Below are positions 33,450 to 42,030 of a stretch of 64,000 nucleotides of DNA, one piece after another; the stretch's first letter is position 1; each line of letters begins with the position of its first letter. The notes under the pieces were generated by a model that worked only from the letters and a program-made list of their open reading frames with translations, did no database searches and had not been told where the DNA came from. The translations under genes and the position numbers were made by a program. The DNA comes from Actinomadura rupiterrae (GTDB lineage Bacteria > Actinomycetota > Actinomycetes > Streptosporangiales > Streptosporangiaceae). Location: contig NZ_JAMZEA010000007.1 of NCBI RefSeq assembly GCF_024172125.1, forward strand, positions 558,001-622,000. Reading direction: 5' to 3'.

Positions 33450-35099
33450 TCAGTCGAGGCGGCGGGCGGCGGGCATGCGGCCCGCCTGGAACTGCTCCCA
33501 CATGTAGCGGCGCCGCGGCTTGCCGCTGGAGGTGCGCTGGATCAGGCCCGAGCCGACGATGATGGTGACCTCGACGTCCTCGCCGACGCGGCGGCGCAGC
33601 ATCTCGCGGACGTCCGCGGCCCACGCGTCGTCGTTGGTCTCGGCGAACAGCGCCAGGCCCTTCTGGCCCGCGCCGGGCACGGCCGTGACGGTGATGCGGC
33701 CCTTGCCGAGCTTGGTGACCTCGGCGATGCGCGCCTCCAGGTCCTCGACGTACACCGAGCGCCCGCGCACCTTGATGCTGTCGCCCATCCGGCCGAGGAC
33801 GAACAGCCGCCCCTCGTGGAAGAAGCCGGCGTCGCCGGTGTAGACCTTGCCGTCCGCGAACCGGGTGGACTTGCCCTCGGCGCCCGCGTAGTAGCCCGGG
33901 CAGGCGGACGGCCCGCCGACGACGATCTCGCCAAGCAGGCCCTCGGCCAGCTCGTTGCCGTCGTCGTCCAGGATCTGGACCGGGACGTCCTCCTCGGGGT
34001 GGCCGCAGCCGACGATCCAGCCCGACTTCGCGCCGCGCGACGCCTCGCCCAGCTCGTGCTGCTCCAGGATGCTCACCGGCTGCCCGAACGACAGCGACGC
34101 CGGGTCCGGACGGACGGCCAGCGGCAGCCGCCACGGGTGGTCCATGGTGACCAGCAGCGTCGTCTCGGCCATGCCGTAGGCGGGCTTGAACGCCTCGCGC
34201 CGGAACCCGAACGGCTCCAGCAGCTCGGCGAAGACCTCCAGCGAGTGCGGGTCGATCGGCTCGGCGCCGATCAGCGCCATCTTCCAGCCGGACAGGTCGA
34301 GCCCTTCGAGCTGCTCGGGCTTCACCCGGCGCGCGCAGTAGGCGTAGGCGAACGGCGGCGCGGCGGTGTGCGCGGCGGTCGCGAAGCAGCGGATCCAGCG
34401 TGCGGGGTCGCGGATGAAGTGGTCCGGCCGCATCAGCTTCAGGTGGCCCTGCTTCGCGATCGGCGTCAGGAAGCAGCCGATCAGGCCCATGTCGTGGTAC
34501 AGCGGCAGCCAGGACGCGACCTCGTCGCCGTCCACGTACCCGGCGCTGCGCGCGATCAGGTCGCAGTTGGCCTCCAGGTTGTCCCAGGTGACCATGACGC
34601 CGCGCGGCGCCCCGGACGACCCGGAGGTGAACTGGAGGATCGCCAGCTCGCCGGCGGGCTGGACGTCCGCCTCGGTCTCGGCCTGCCGCGGCAGCCACGG
34701 CTCGCCCTCGATGCCGGCGTCGGCCATCGCGCGGGCGGCGAGCGGCGCGAGGTCGGCGGACGCGATGGTCAGCACCGGCTCCGCCTGCCGCAGGATCGCC
34801 GCGACGTGCGCGACGTAGTCGTCCCCGTCCTGGAACAGCGGCGGGGTGACCAGGCAGACCGTCGCGCCGGCCGCCCACACGCCGAAGTAGGTCTCCACGC
34901 AGGTGAAGTCGGTCGGCAGCACGACGCACACCACGTCGCCGGGCCGCACGCCCGCCTCGATCAGCGCACCGGCGGTGCGCCGCGCCGCGGACGCCAGCCG
35001 GCCGTAGTCGCGGTGGTCCCAGCCGCCGTCGTCGGTGGCCAGGCTGATGCCGCGTCCGGTGTTCGGCTTGTCCAGCCAGTCCCGCAGTGCGGATGCCAT
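33450..35099 (-). CDS. Fatty-acyl-AMP ligase (FAAL), long-chain fatty acid activation
   Basis: 549-aa ANL enzyme of the FAAL branch. The P-loop is FTSGSSGAPRGVMVTWDNL; FAAL-type sequences WLPLYHDMGLIGCFLTPIA, PPFAYAYCARRVKPEQLEGL, GAEPIDPHSLEVFAE and FKPAYGMAETTLLV follow. The GDAGFF and GRMGDSIKVRG motifs are intact and the catalytic Lys near the C-terminus is in RTSSGKPRRR. FAALs load acyl-AMPs onto acyl carrier proteins or PKS modules instead of CoA; no PKS or ACP is in this window. ATG at 35099 follows AAGGGGAA. Divergent from an exported esterase; upstream hairpin at 35130-35148 may be its operator. Confidence 0.88.
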   Translation of the reverse strand: MASALRDWLDKPNTGRGISLATDDGGWDHRDYGRLASAARRTAGALIEAGVRPGDVVCVVLPTDFTCVETYFGVWAAGATVCLVTPPLFQDGDDYVAHVAAILRQAEPVLTIASADLAPLAARAMADAGIEGEPWLPRQAETEADVQPAGELAILQFTSGSSGAPRGVMVTWDNLEANCDLIARSAGYVDGDEVASWLPLYHDMGLIGCFLTPIAKQGHLKLMRPDHFIRDPARWIRCFATAAHTAAPPFAYAYCARRVKPEQLEGLDLSGWKMALIGAEPIDPHSLEVFAELLEPFGFRREAFKPAYGMAETTLLVTMDHPWRLPLAVRPDPASLSFGQPVSILEQHELGEASRGAKSGWIVGCGHPEEDVPVQILDDDGNELAEGLLGEIVVGGPSACPGYYAGAEGKSTRFADGKVYTGDAGFFHEGRLFVLGRMGDSIKVRGRSVYVEDLEARIAEVTKLGKGRITVTAVPGAGQKGLALFAETNDDAWAADVREMLRRRVGEDVEVTIIVGSGLIQRTSSGKPRRRYMWEQFQAGRMPAARRLD

Positions 35100-35129
35100 C
35101 GGTTTCCCCTTATGCGCTTTCTCCCGGTC

Positions 35130-35148
35130 ACCCACGTGACTCGTGGGT
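35130..35148. promoter_or_regulatory. Palindromic operator candidate before FAAL gene
   Basis: ACCCACG and CGTGGGT form a perfect 7-bp inverted repeat with a 5-base centre, 31-49 bp upstream of the FAAL ATG, the position expected for a repressor site over the promoter or leader. The rest of the 302-bp divergent gap (35100-35401) has no gene; it holds an AT-rich GGTTTGTGCG-GTGACAACG stretch and several CCCGTTCC-type runs of unknown meaning. Confidence 0.5.
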
Positions 35149-35401
35149 AACTTCACCAGCGTCCGGGCTTCCGCGTCAACAGGTACAGCACGGCCGCCTC
35201 CCGGGTTTGTGCGCGAGGTGACAACGTTCCCCGAAAACAACTCACGTTCCGCCGTACCGGCGCGTTCCGCCTGGTTGTTACGGTCTCGCCACTTCGTCTC
35301 GACCGCTCCGTCCCGTTCCGCCCCGACCGCGTTGCCCCGTTCCACCTCCACCCCTTCGCGTGCCCGTTCCGGCGCGCGAGATGCCAGGATCGGAAAGCCG
35401 T

Positions 35402-36415
35402 ATGCAGAACCGGCGCGCCTTCTGCCGCACCACCGGCCTCAGCGCGGGGGTCGCGTTGGGCAGTGGCCTGTGGACCGAGCCGTCCGCCTGTGCGGCGGCG
35501 TCCCGGTCACGACTCCCCTTGGGGACGACTCGTGCGCCCGCGCGGGTCACGTCCGAGAAGCGGGTCGGCGGACGCGCCGTGGACCTGACCGTCGCGTCCC
35601 CGGCGATGCACCGGTCGCTGAAGGTCCGGCTGCTGCTCCCCCGCGGCTGGTCCCGGACGGCCGAACGCACCTGGCCCGTCCTCTGGGTCCTGCACGGAGG
35701 CAACTGCCACTACGACGCCTGGACGCGCAACACCGACATCGCCGAGCTCGCGGACCGCTCCGACGTCATCGTGGTCATGCCGGAAGGCGGGTACGCGGGC
35801 GGCTACACCGACTGGTGGAACTACGGCCGCGGGGGCACGCCGGCCTGGGAGACCTTCCACCTGACCGAGCTGCGCGTCCTGCTGGAGGAGCGGTACCGGG
35901 CGGGGAGGCGGCGCGCGGTGGTCGGCCAGTCGACCGGCGGCTACGGCGCGCTGATCTACTCGGCGCGGCATCCCGGGATGTTCCGCTACGCGGGCGCGTT
36001 CAGCCCGTTCGGCTCGACGCTCACCCCGGGCGCGCCGGAAGTCCTGATGACGGGCCTCACGGGGTTGGGCCCGTTCACGGACAAGTACGCGATGTGGGGC
36101 AATCCAGCCTTCCAGCGCGGGGTGTGGGCCGCGCACGACCCGGTCAGCCAGGCCGTGAGACTGCGCGGCACCAAGCTCCACATCTCGGTGGCCCGCAACG
36201 GCCGCCGCGGCCCGCTCGACCCGAAGAACGCGCAGCTCGCCGACCCGGCCGAGGCGTTCTGCTGGTACACGACCAAGCCGCTGCTGGCCCGGCTGAAGCA
36301 GCTGCACATCCCCGTCACGACGCACCTCTACGAGGACGGCACCCACAGCTGGGTGTACTGGCAGCGCGAACTGCACCGCTGCTGGCCCACCCTGATGCGC
36401 GTCCTCGGCGCCTGA
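35402..36415 (+). CDS. Exported esterase of the antigen 85/esterase D fold, probable Tat substrate
   Basis: 337-aa alpha/beta hydrolase (putative esterase family that includes mycolyltransferase Ag85). The N-terminus MQNRRAFCRTTGLSAGVALG contains a twin-arginine-like RRAFC followed by a hydrophobic stretch, suggesting Tat export. The core has WVLHGGNCHYDAW with oxyanion residues, nucleophile in VVGQSTGGYGAL and a C-terminal His in GTHSWVYW. Substrate unknown; trehalose-mycolate chemistry is not implied since mycolate genes are not seen. It is divergent from the FAAL gene, so an acyl-lipid role is possible (inference). Confidence 0.8.
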   Translation: MQNRRAFCRTTGLSAGVALGSGLWTEPSACAAASRSRLPLGTTRAPARVTSEKRVGGRAVDLTVASPAMHRSLKVRLLLPRGWSRTAERTWPVLWVLHGGNCHYDAWTRNTDIAELADRSDVIVVMPEGGYAGGYTDWWNYGRGGTPAWETFHLTELRVLLEERYRAGRRRAVVGQSTGGYGALIYSARHPGMFRYAGAFSPFGSTLTPGAPEVLMTGLTGLGPFTDKYAMWGNPAFQRGVWAAHDPVSQAVRLRGTKLHISVARNGRRGPLDPKNAQLADPAEAFCWYTTKPLLARLKQLHIPVTTHLYEDGTHSWVYWQRELHRCWPTLMRVLGA

Positions 36416-36469
36416 CGCCCCGAGGACGCATGCGCGGCCCGGACGTCCTCCCCCGAGCGTCCGGGCCGC
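36401..36469. terminator. Two terminator hairpins between convergent genes
   Basis: GTCCTCGG (36401-36408) pairs with CCGAGGAC (36420-36427), spanning the esterase stop codon. A second perfect 12-bp stem, GCGGCCCGGACG (36434-36445) with CGTCCGGGCCGC (36458-36469), follows. They end transcripts of the esterase (+) and of the DUF3054 gene (-). Confidence 0.75.
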
Positions 36470-36485
36470 CCACCAGAGCGCCGTT

Positions 36486-36536
36486 TCAGGCGGTGCGGGC
36501 GCGGCGGATCAGGCGGTGCGGGCGCGGCGGGTCAGG
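36486..36536. repeat. 23-bp tandem repeat covering the 3' end of the DUF3054 gene
   Basis: Two 23-bp copies (36486-36508 and 36509-36531, 22 of 23 identical) and the first five bases of a third (36532-36536). Read on the minus strand each copy encodes RRARTA followed by TGA, so the gene's last codons and stop are repeated just downstream of the real end. Confidence 0.85.
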
Positions 36537-36874
36537 AGGGACGCGAGGACGCGCCAGCCGAGCAGCACCAGGCCGAGGAACAGCGTCGCGACGATGACGA
36601 ACGCGACCGCGATGCCCTGCCCGGACGCGACGCGCAGCAGCATCCCGCCCGCGACGGCCGCGATCCAGATGCCCAGCCCGGACGGCACGAGCGCCGCCGG
36701 GGCGCGCCAGGCGCGGGTGGTGAGCCAGCCGATCAGCGCGCCCGCCAGGAACGGCCACGCCGTGTTCAGGAACCCGGTGACGCTGCCCGCCTCGTCGTGG
36801 GACGCGCGCCCGATCGCGACGAAGACCAGCACGCACACGGCGTCCGCGATCGCCGCCCCTGCCACATTCCGCAT
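36509..36874 (-). CDS. DUF3054 membrane protein
   Basis: 121-aa integral membrane protein with four predicted helices (AAIADAVCVLVFVAIGRA, TAWPFLAGALIGWLTTRAW, GLGIWIAAVAGGMLLRVA, AVAFVIVATLFLGLVLLGWR). It matches the actinobacterial DUF3054 family of unknown function; the conserved GRASHDE after helix 1 and WPFLAG are typical. Length normal. The C-terminal RRARTA plus stop is duplicated downstream. Confidence 0.85.
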   Translation of the reverse strand: MRNVAGAAIADAVCVLVFVAIGRASHDEAGSVTGFLNTAWPFLAGALIGWLTTRAWRAPAALVPSGLGIWIAAVAGGMLLRVASGQGIAVAFVIVATLFLGLVLLGWRVLASLLTRRARTA

Positions 36875-37000
36875 AAGCCCAGGCTAGTGCGCCCCTCCGG
36901 ATCGGCCGCACCGCCCCGGTCCGCCCGCGGCGCCGGAAGGCGGAACGCGGAACGCGGAACGCGGAAAAGCGCGGAGAAAACGCGCACGACGCGCACGAAA

Positions 37001-37040
37001 AAGGCCCGGTGTTCGCGATTTCTCGTGAACACCGAGCCTT
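37001..37040 (-). terminator. Terminator of the first initiator tRNA gene
   Basis: Fourteen-base arms (AAGGCCCGGTGTTC at 37001-37014 and GAACACCGAGCCTT at 37027-37040, one G-T pair) with a 12-base loop; on the minus strand it is followed by a run of T, a canonical intrinsic terminator 7 bases after the tRNA. Confidence 0.85.
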
Positions 37041-37046
37041 TGACCT

Positions 37047-37123
37047 TGGTAGCGGGGGCAGGATTTGAACCTGCGACCTCTGGGTTATGAGCCCAGCGAG
37101 CTACCGAACTGCTCCACCCCGCG
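37047..37123 (-). tRNA. Initiator tRNA-fMet (CAU), copy 1
   Basis: 77-nt tRNA with encoded CCA end. Anticodon loop CTCATAA (CAT) lies between GGG and CCC, the three G-C pairs diagnostic of initiator tRNA. The 5' C cannot pair with T at position 72, another initiator mark. D-arm, variable loop (AGGTC) and T-arm (GGTTCAAATCC) are normal. Identical to the copy at 43221-43297. The adjacent TetR ORF runs 23 bp into it on the same strand. Confidence 0.95.
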
Positions 37124-37802
37124 GCGATGTCTTAACTCTATGGGGTGCCGGTTCTTTAGGCAAACTGGAATACGCCGTCAGCGCGGCGGTCAGTCCATCG
37201 ACGAGATCGCGGACGAAGTCGTCGTGCCCCAGCAGCGTCCTGCCGGGGCGGGCCGGGTCGGGTTCGCCGTCCGGTCCGACGCGGACGGTGCGGTCGGCGA
37301 GCGCGGCCGTCAGGAACGCGATGAACAGCGCGACGCGTTCGAGCGCGAGCGGCTCCGGCAGGACGGCCCGGCAGGCGTCCTCCAGGACGGCGAGCTGCCC
37401 GGCGAGCGCGGTGTCCTTGATCAGCGCGGGCAGCGCTTGCTCGCGGACGCCCGAGCGCCCCGCGACCTGCGCGACGACGCGGAGGAAGTCGCGGCCGCGC
37501 GCGGTGCGCAGCTCGGCGGCGAGCGGCTCGACGACGGCCGCGACGACACTTCGCGGGTCGGACGCGTCGAGGCCGGGCAGCGCGGCGGCGCGGGCGGGCT
37601 CCATCCGGGCGACGCCGTCCCGCAGGATCGCCTCCAGCAGGCCGCGCCGGGAGCCGAAGTGGTAGGTGATCGCCGAGTCGTTGCCCTGCCCGGCGAGCGC
37701 GACGATGTCGCGGGTGCGGGCGGCGTCGACGCCGCGCTCGGCGAACAGGCGCGCTCCGGCGCGCAGCAGGCGGTCGCGGGTGTCCGTTGCGTCCCTGGGC
37801 AT
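37101..37802 (-). CDS. TetR-family regulator divergent from P450
   Basis: 233-aa regulator. The DNA-binding domain is RLLRAGARLFAERGVDAART then DIVALAGQGNDSAITYHFGS, with recognition helix AITYHF. The TetR_C part is not diagnostic. It is divergent from a P450 with 74 bp between them, which contain two clear palindromes. Oddly, the reading frame runs through the promoter of the initiator tRNA gene and stops at a TAG inside its D-arm, overlapping the tRNA by 23 bp on the same strand; the last dozen residues (KTSPRGGAVR) come from tRNA-locus sequence. Confidence 0.85.
   Translation of the reverse strand: MPRDATDTRDRLLRAGARLFAERGVDAARTRDIVALAGQGNDSAITYHFGSRRGLLEAILRDGVARMEPARAAALPGLDASDPRSVVAAVVEPLAAELRTARGRDFLRVVAQVAGRSGVREQALPALIKDTALAGQLAVLEDACRAVLPEPLALERVALFIAFLTAALADRTVRVGPDGEPDPARPGRTLLGHDDFVRDLVDGLTAALTAYSSLPKEPAPHRVKTSPRGGAVR
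37135..37163 (-). promoter_or_regulatory. Promoter of initiator tRNA copy 1
   Basis: Minus strand TTGCCT (-35, 37163-37158), 17 bases, TAGAGT (-10, 37140-37135), ending 11 bases before the tRNA 5' end. The same -10 and spacing occur before copy 2, which supports the assignment. Confidence 0.8.
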
Positions 37803-37809
37803 GCGGTGA

Positions 37810-37843
37810 TATTAACGGAAGGCGTTAATAACGGGGGCCGTTA
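37810..37843. promoter_or_regulatory. Twin palindromic operator between TetR and P450 genes
   Basis: TATTAACG-GAAGG-CGTTAATA (37810-37830) is a perfect 8-bp inverted repeat. It is followed by TAACGG-GGG-CCGTTA (37829-37843), perfect 6-bp arms. Both share the TAACG half-site. Position between divergent starts makes it the likely binding site of the TetR protein. Confidence 0.75.
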
Positions 37844-37876
37844 GACACGCGCCGTGAGCGATCCGGGAGGCCCGGC

Positions 37877-39097
37877 ATGACCGAAGCGACCGACGTCTAC
37901 GCACCGTTCGACCCCGCGTTCCAGGCCGACCCCTACCCCGCGTACCGGCGGCTGCGCGACGACGACCCCGTCCACCGGCACACCGATCCGCCGTTCTGGG
38001 CGCTGTCGCGGTTCGAGGACGTCTGGACGGCCGTCCGCGACCACGAGACGTTCTCGTCCGCGAGCGGCCTCACCTTCTACGAGGACGAGATCGGCAAGCT
38101 CGGCCTGGCCCCGACGATCGTGATGCTCGACCCGCCGCGGCACGCCGTCCTGCGGCGGCTGATCAGCCACGGCTTCACCCCGCGCCGGACGAGCGCCATG
38201 GAGACCGCGCTGCGCGCCTTCGTCCGGGCGCGCCTGGCGGAGATCGAGAAGCGCGAGGCGGACGGCGAGACCGTCGATCTGCACCAGGATTTCGCCTCGC
38301 CGCTCCCCACCTTCGCCCTGGCCGAGCTGCTGGGCGTCCCGGAGGCCGACCGGGAGCGCTTCGGCCCCTGGGTGACGGCTTTGACGACCTTCCAGGACCG
38401 CGGTTTCGACATGACCGAGGGCCCGGCCGTGCAGGCCGTCGCGGAGATGTTCGAGTACTTCGGCCAAGTGGTCGCCGACCGCCGGGCCGCGCCCCGCGAC
38501 GACATGATCAGCGCGCTCACCGCGGCCGAGGCGGACGGCGAGAAGCTGACCGACTGGGACGTCCTCGGCTTCTGCTTCGTCCTGGTAGCGGGCGGCAACG
38601 ACACGACCGGGAACCTGATCTCGCACGCCGTGGCGCTGCTGTCGCGGTACCCCGACCAGCGGGCGCTGCTGGCCCGCGATCCGGCGCTGATCCCGAACGC
38701 GCTGGCGGAGTTCCTGCGGATGGAGGGCTCGGCGCAGGCGCTCGGCCGGACGACGACGCGTCCGGTCACGATCCGCGGCGTCGAGATCCCCGCCGGGGAG
38801 AAGGTGATGATGCTCTACGGCGCGGCGAACCGGGACGAGCGGGAGTTCGGGCCGTCCGCCGACGTCCTGGACGTCACCCGCGAGATCCCGCGGCACCTCG
38901 GCTTCGGGAGCGGCGTGCACTTCTGCATCGGGTCGCACCTGGCGAAGCTCCAGGCGCGGATCGCGCTGGAGGAGCTGCTCGCGGCGCATCCGGATGTGGA
39001 AGTGGACCAGCCCCGGGCGAAGAGGATCATGTCTCCCTTCACCCGGGGCTGGGTGTCGCTGCCCGCGTCCCTCGGCGGTCCCCCGAGGCGCGGGTGA
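37877..39097 (+). CDS. Cytochrome P450 (soluble bacterial type)
   Basis: 406-aa P450. Oxygen-binding I-helix LVAGGNDTTGNLI, ExxR in AEFLRMEG, and the haem loop FGSGVHFCIGSHLAKLQ are all present. The length and MLDPPRHAVLRRLISHGFTP segment fit soluble actinobacterial P450s. GGGAGG precedes the ATG. The neighbouring divergent TetR regulator probably controls it. No ferredoxin nearby. It is convergent with pruA. Confidence 0.92.
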   Translation: MTEATDVYAPFDPAFQADPYPAYRRLRDDDPVHRHTDPPFWALSRFEDVWTAVRDHETFSSASGLTFYEDEIGKLGLAPTIVMLDPPRHAVLRRLISHGFTPRRTSAMETALRAFVRARLAEIEKREADGETVDLHQDFASPLPTFALAELLGVPEADRERFGPWVTALTTFQDRGFDMTEGPAVQAVAEMFEYFGQVVADRRAAPRDDMISALTAAEADGEKLTDWDVLGFCFVLVAGGNDTTGNLISHAVALLSRYPDQRALLARDPALIPNALAEFLRMEGSAQALGRTTTRPVTIRGVEIPAGEKVMMLYGAANRDEREFGPSADVLDVTREIPRHLGFGSGVHFCIGSHLAKLQARIALEELLAAHPDVEVDQPRAKRIMSPFTRGWVSLPASLGGPPRRG

Positions 39098-39125
39098 CGC
39101 ACGGGCGGTTCGCGCCCTGGCCGGC

Positions 39126-39179
39126 TCAGCCCATGTGCGGGTATCAGCCCGTGTGCGGGGGTCAGCCCATGTGCGGGTA
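39126..39179. repeat. Three 18-bp repeats covering the end of pruA
   Basis: Units TCAGCCCATGTGCGGGTA at 39126, 39144 (variant) and 39162. On the minus strand each encodes YPHMG or PPHTG followed by TGA, in one frame (18 bp = 6 codons), so the pruA terminal codons and stop occur three times in a row. Confidence 0.88.
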
Positions 39180-40793
39180 CCGGTAGTCCGTCGGCGGGAC
39201 GAACGTCTCCTTGATGGAGCGCGGGGACGTCCAGCGCAGCAGGTTCAGGATCGAACCGGCCTTGTCGTTCGTCCCGGACGCGCGCCCGCCGCCGAACGGC
39301 TGCTGGCCGACGACCGCGCCGGTCGGCTTGTCGTTGATGTAGAAGTTGCCGGCGGCGAACCGGAGCACCTCGGCGGTGCGCGCGGCGGCGGCCCGGTCGT
39401 TCGCGATCACGGCGCCGGTCAGCGCGTACGCCGAGACCGACTCCATCTGCGCGAGCATCTCCTCGTACCGGTCGTCCTCGTAGACGTGCACGCCGAGGAT
39501 CGGGCCGAAGTACTCGGTGCGGAAGATGTCGTTCTCCGGGTCGTCCGACACCAGGACGGTCGGCCGGACGAAGTAGCCCTCGGAGTCGTCGTAGGTGCCG
39601 CCCGCGACGACCTCGACCTTCGGGTCCGCCTGCGCCCGGTCGATCGCGGCCTTGTTCTTGGCGAACGAGCGCTCGTCGATGACCGCGCCGATGAAGTTCG
39701 ACAGGTCGTTCACGTCGCCCATGGTCAGCGAGTCGACCTCGGCGGCCAGCTCCTCGCGGAAGCCGCTCTCCCAGATCGACCGCGGCACGTAGGCGCGCGA
39801 GGCGGCGGAGCACTTCTGCCCCTGGTACTCGAACGCGCCGCGGACCAGGGCGGTCTTCAGGACGGCCGGGTCGGCGGACGGGTGCGCGACCACGAAGTCC
39901 TTGCCGCCGGTCTCGCCGACGAGCCGCGGGTAGGTGCGGTAGCCGCCGATGTTGGCGCCGACGGTCTTCCACAGGTGCTGGAACGTCGCGGTGGAGCCGG
40001 TGAAGTGGATGCCCGCCAGCTCGGGGTGCGCGAGCGCGACCTCCGACACGGCGACGCCGTCGCCGGTGACCAGGTTGATGACGCCCGCAGGCAGCCCGGC
40101 CTCCTCCAGCAGCTCCATGGTCTTCACGGCCGCGTAGGTCTGCGTCGGGGACGGCTTCCAGACCACGACGTTGCCCATCAGCGCGGCCGAGGTCGGCAGG
40201 TTCGCGGCGATCGCGGTGAAGTTGAACGGGGTGATCGCGTAGACGAACCCCTCCAGCGGCCGGTGGTCGGACCGGTTCCACACGCCGGGCGAGGAGACCG
40301 GCTGCTCGGCCATGACCTGGCGCGCGAAGTGCACGTTGAACCGCCAGAAGTCGATCAGCTCGCAGGAGCTGTCGATCTCGGCCTGCTGCGCGGTCTTGGA
40401 CTGGCCGAGCATGGTCGCGGCGGCGAGCGTCTCGCGCCACGGCCCGGCCAGCAGGTCGGCGGCGCGCAGGAAGATCGCGGCGCGGTCGTCGAAGGACAGG
40501 TCGCGCCAGGCCGGGGCGGCCTTCAGCGCGGCCTGGATCGCGTCGCGCGCGTCGTCCTGGGTGGCGGTGCCGAAGGTGCCGAGCACGGCGGCCTTCTTGT
40601 GCGGCTGGACGACCTGGGCCTTCTCGCCCGCGCCGAGCCGCTTCACGCCGCCGATGGTCATCGGCAGGTCGATCGGGGCCTGCGCCTGCAGCTCGGCCAG
40701 CTTCGCCTCCAGGCGGGCCCGCTCGGGGCTGCCGGGCGCGTAGCCGAGGACCGGCTCGTTCACCGGCGCGGGGACGTTGGTCACGGCGTCCAT
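39162..40793 (-). CDS. pruA: L-glutamate gamma-semialdehyde (P5C) dehydrogenase
   Basis: 543-aa aldehyde dehydrogenase that oxidises glutamate semialdehyde to glutamate in proline catabolism. Motifs: ITPFNFTAIAANLPTSAAL, FTGSTATFQHLW, GETGGKDFVVAHPSAD, nucleophilic Cys in YEYQ-type FEYQGQKCSAASR and GGGRASGTNDKAG near the C-terminus. The size and these P5CDH-specific stretches fit the RocA/PruA group. A perfect AGGAGGT lies before the ATG at 40793. The proline dehydrogenase gene is 142 bp upstream on the same strand, with strong hairpins in between. Confidence 0.95.
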   Translation of the reverse strand: MDAVTNVPAPVNEPVLGYAPGSPERARLEAKLAELQAQAPIDLPMTIGGVKRLGAGEKAQVVQPHKKAAVLGTFGTATQDDARDAIQAALKAAPAWRDLSFDDRAAIFLRAADLLAGPWRETLAAATMLGQSKTAQQAEIDSSCELIDFWRFNVHFARQVMAEQPVSSPGVWNRSDHRPLEGFVYAITPFNFTAIAANLPTSAALMGNVVVWKPSPTQTYAAVKTMELLEEAGLPAGVINLVTGDGVAVSEVALAHPELAGIHFTGSTATFQHLWKTVGANIGGYRTYPRLVGETGGKDFVVAHPSADPAVLKTALVRGAFEYQGQKCSAASRAYVPRSIWESGFREELAAEVDSLTMGDVNDLSNFIGAVIDERSFAKNKAAIDRAQADPKVEVVAGGTYDDSEGYFVRPTVLVSDDPENDIFRTEYFGPILGVHVYEDDRYEEMLAQMESVSAYALTGAVIANDRAAAARTAEVLRFAAGNFYINDKPTGAVVGQQPFGGGRASGTNDKAGSILNLLRWTSPRSIKETFVPPTDYRYPHMG

Positions 40794-40861
40794 GGGACCT
40801 CCTGGAAGTGATCGCGGGTCGGGTCGGGGGCGGCGGGAGTCGCGGGGCGGGGTCGTGCCTC

Positions 40862-40924
40862 GGCCCCGCAAAGCCGGAGTGGCGGGGCCGGACCGGCCGC
40901 GGGGGCGGGATGCGGCCGGTCCGG
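40862..40924 (-). terminator. Two adjacent hairpins between the proline dehydrogenase and pruA genes
   Basis: CCGGACCGGCCGC (40888-40900) and GCGGCCGGTCCGG (40912-40924) form a perfect 13-bp stem 11 bp after the proline dehydrogenase stop. GGCCCCGC/GCGGGGCC (40862-40869, 40882-40889) forms the next. They could end the upstream transcript or lower pruA expression within one operon. Confidence 0.65.
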
Positions 40925-40935
40925 CAGGGGGATGG

Positions 40936-41862
<927 letters not shown>

Positions 41863-42030
41863 GCTGGACCTCCGGTTTCCTACCAGTCGGCATTGACATG
41901 GCGGGCGCGTCGGCCGGGTGCGGCGACAGGTGCCCTCACCTCGACGTTAGGCCCGTCTGACCTGCACGGATATAGTCGAATGCCACATGGTGGACGTCCG
42001 GTGTTCATACATCTGTACGAGGGGGTGGCG

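Noticed and set aside
39126..39179. CRISPR-like short repeats
   Set aside because: Units are adjacent without spacers and match the end of pruA; no cas genes are present.
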